Shown here: in pieces, positions 63,298 through 64,000 of the stretch | Layout: the number at the start of each line of letters is the position of its first letter | Position numbering within the stretch: position 1 is the first letter of the stretch | DNA from: Haliea sp040221975 | GTDB taxonomy: Bacteria; Pseudomonadota; Gammaproteobacteria; Pseudomonadales; Halieaceae | Reading direction: 5' to 3' | Length of the DNA stretch: 64,000 bases | NCBI GenBank assembly: GCA_040221975.1 | Contig: JAVJWR010000036.1 | Coordinates: forward strand, 124,001-188,000 | Notes under the pieces: generated by a model | The model's database searches: none | What the model saw: only the letters and a program-made list of their open reading frames with translations | Told to the model about the DNA's origin: nothing | Program-made: the position numbers and the translations under genes

Positions 63298-64000
63298 CGT
63301 CTATCTCTGTCGGAAATTCAGTTTCAAGAAAGGTCGTTACGGCTTGCGGGGTATTGAATCCAGCGCGGATAAGTATTTCCGCTATATCTCGACCACTGAT
63401 AAATATTATGGGATGGCGATCTTCACGCACTTCTTGGTAGGCCTGCTTGTGGACGACCGATGTGGTGACAAGCACACCGAATTGCCGGTGGCGAATTCTG
63501 GAGATGAGCCGCGACACCTCCTTCACACCCACCCGATTCAATTTTTGCTTGCCATAGCCGGGGCTATAGCACTTCGCTTCTAAAGAAAACTCCGCATATA
63601 TCGGATCTTGGGCAAGGCCAAGCAGGTAACGCCCAAAAGCATCCCGGCCACCGTCTACCACACCCCGGGTAATCTCATCCAAGACGACCCGCTGATCTTG
63701 CATCTGAAATATTCGTGCGGCGAATCGTTCGAATATAAACGCACGTCGCTTTTTTTCAGCTTCATTTAAGTGGTCAAAATGAGCCCACACAGACTTAAGA
63801 ATCGAATTCGTAAGTGGTGTATCTGGAAGCTGTTCGGTCTCGGACCGAGTAATGGTTGTTGGTTCACTTTTCAGTGGTGTGTAATGACCATCAAAAATCC
63901 ATCGATCCCACGCTGCCGGTGCATTGGCGGTGTTGCCATTACCAGCCAAGATGTCAGATATCCATGCTCGACTAAGCGTCGCAACATCAAGCACAGTGAA
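63290..64000 (-). CDS. Mrr-like restriction endonuclease, N-terminus outside window
   Basis: The frame runs open to the right edge, so the N-terminus is missing; at least 236 residues are seen. The PD-(D/E)XK core is RGVVDGGRDAFG...EFSLEAKCYSPGYGKQ, with Asp and E-A-K, then SRLISRIRHRQFGVLVTTSVVHKQAYQE, which is the Mrr_cat pattern. Mrr-type enzymes often cut methylated or foreign DNA. It overlaps drmA by 8 bases, so it belongs to the same operon. Known DISARM loci carry methyltransferases and not usually a Mrr endonuclease in this position; whether a methyltransferase lies further right cannot be seen. Confidence 0.85.
   Translation of the reverse strand, partial: FTVLDVATLSRAWISDILAGNGNTANAPAAWDRWIFDGHYTPLKSEPTTITRSETEQLPDTPLTNSILKSVWAHFDHLNEAEKKRRAFIFERFAARIFQMQDQRVVLDEITRGVVDGGRDAFGRYLLGLAQDPIYAEFSLEAKCYSPGYGKQKLNRVGVKEVSRLISRIRHRQFGVLVTTSVVHKQAYQEVREDRHPIIFISGRDIAEILIRAGFNTPQAVTTFLETEFPTEIDDE

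Noticed and set aside
50785..64000. Classification of the operon as a BREX or type I restriction-modification system
   Set aside because: No PglX/PglZ/BrxC or HsdR/M/S features; DUF1998 DrmB with DrmA and the PLD protein point to DISARM.

Overview
The window looks like chromosomal DNA of a marine-type gammaproteobacterium. The conserved block grpE-dnaK-dnaJ-dapB, recN, fur-bamE-rnfH-ratA, smpB and ssrA is arranged much as in Pseudomonas-like bacteria. The mix of paired acyl-CoA dehydrogenases, a luciferase-like (F420-type) oxidoreductase, a P450 with a Rieske oxygenase, aceK and hrcA suggests the Halieaceae/Cellvibrionales area. That placement is an inference; there is no rRNA in the window.

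Layout. 1-4566: the tail of a hybrid histidine kinase and a complete beta-propeller/Y_Y_Y sensor kinase, both AT-rich. 4577-7438: enoyl-CoA hydratase, 3-methyladenine glycosylase I and a MATE exporter. 7523-9720: a tandem-TetR regulator and a TesB thioesterase. 9707-18209: a minus-strand lipid/steroid-type catabolic run (alkylsulfatase-like lipoprotein, two acyl-CoA dehydrogenases, LLM oxidoreductase, SDR) ending in aceK and a histidine phosphatase. 18318-28483: a plus-strand operon of OmpA-TPR protein, membrane Ser/Thr kinase with Sel1 repeats, caspase-like CHAT protein, and a two-partner secretion pair (TpsA exoprotein, TpsB transporter). 28496-37220: thioredoxin-like CnoX, dapB, dnaJ, dnaK, grpE, hrcA and recN, with two clusters of a REP-like palindrome carrying 18-bp tandem half-units. 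37284-41056: a TetR/decarboxylase/Rieske/P450 cassette sitting between recN and fur. 41067-46200: fur, bamE, rnfH, ratA, an NSS transporter, smpB, an Ldh-type dehydrogenase and tmRNA (ssrA).

46200-64000 is a genomic island inserted at the 3' end of ssrA. It opens with a tyrosine recombinase, a small overlapping gene, an AlpA-like regulator and a replication-type helix-turn-helix protein. A long minus-strand operon follows, read from the right edge: a Mrr-like endonuclease (cut by the window edge), DrmA helicase, DrmB (DUF1998), DrmC (phospholipase D fold), a NERD-nuclease/UvrD-type helicase and a 1271-residue RecD-like helicase with a nuclease-like tail. DrmABC is the core of the DISARM anti-phage system. 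The usual DISARM methyltransferase and drmD/drmE genes are not in the window, and two extra helicase-nuclease genes are present, so this is a DISARM-like variant and the strongest candidate for an undescribed system. The second candidate is the kinase-CHAT-two-partner-secretion operon.

No tRNA, CRISPR array or insertion sequence was recognised.
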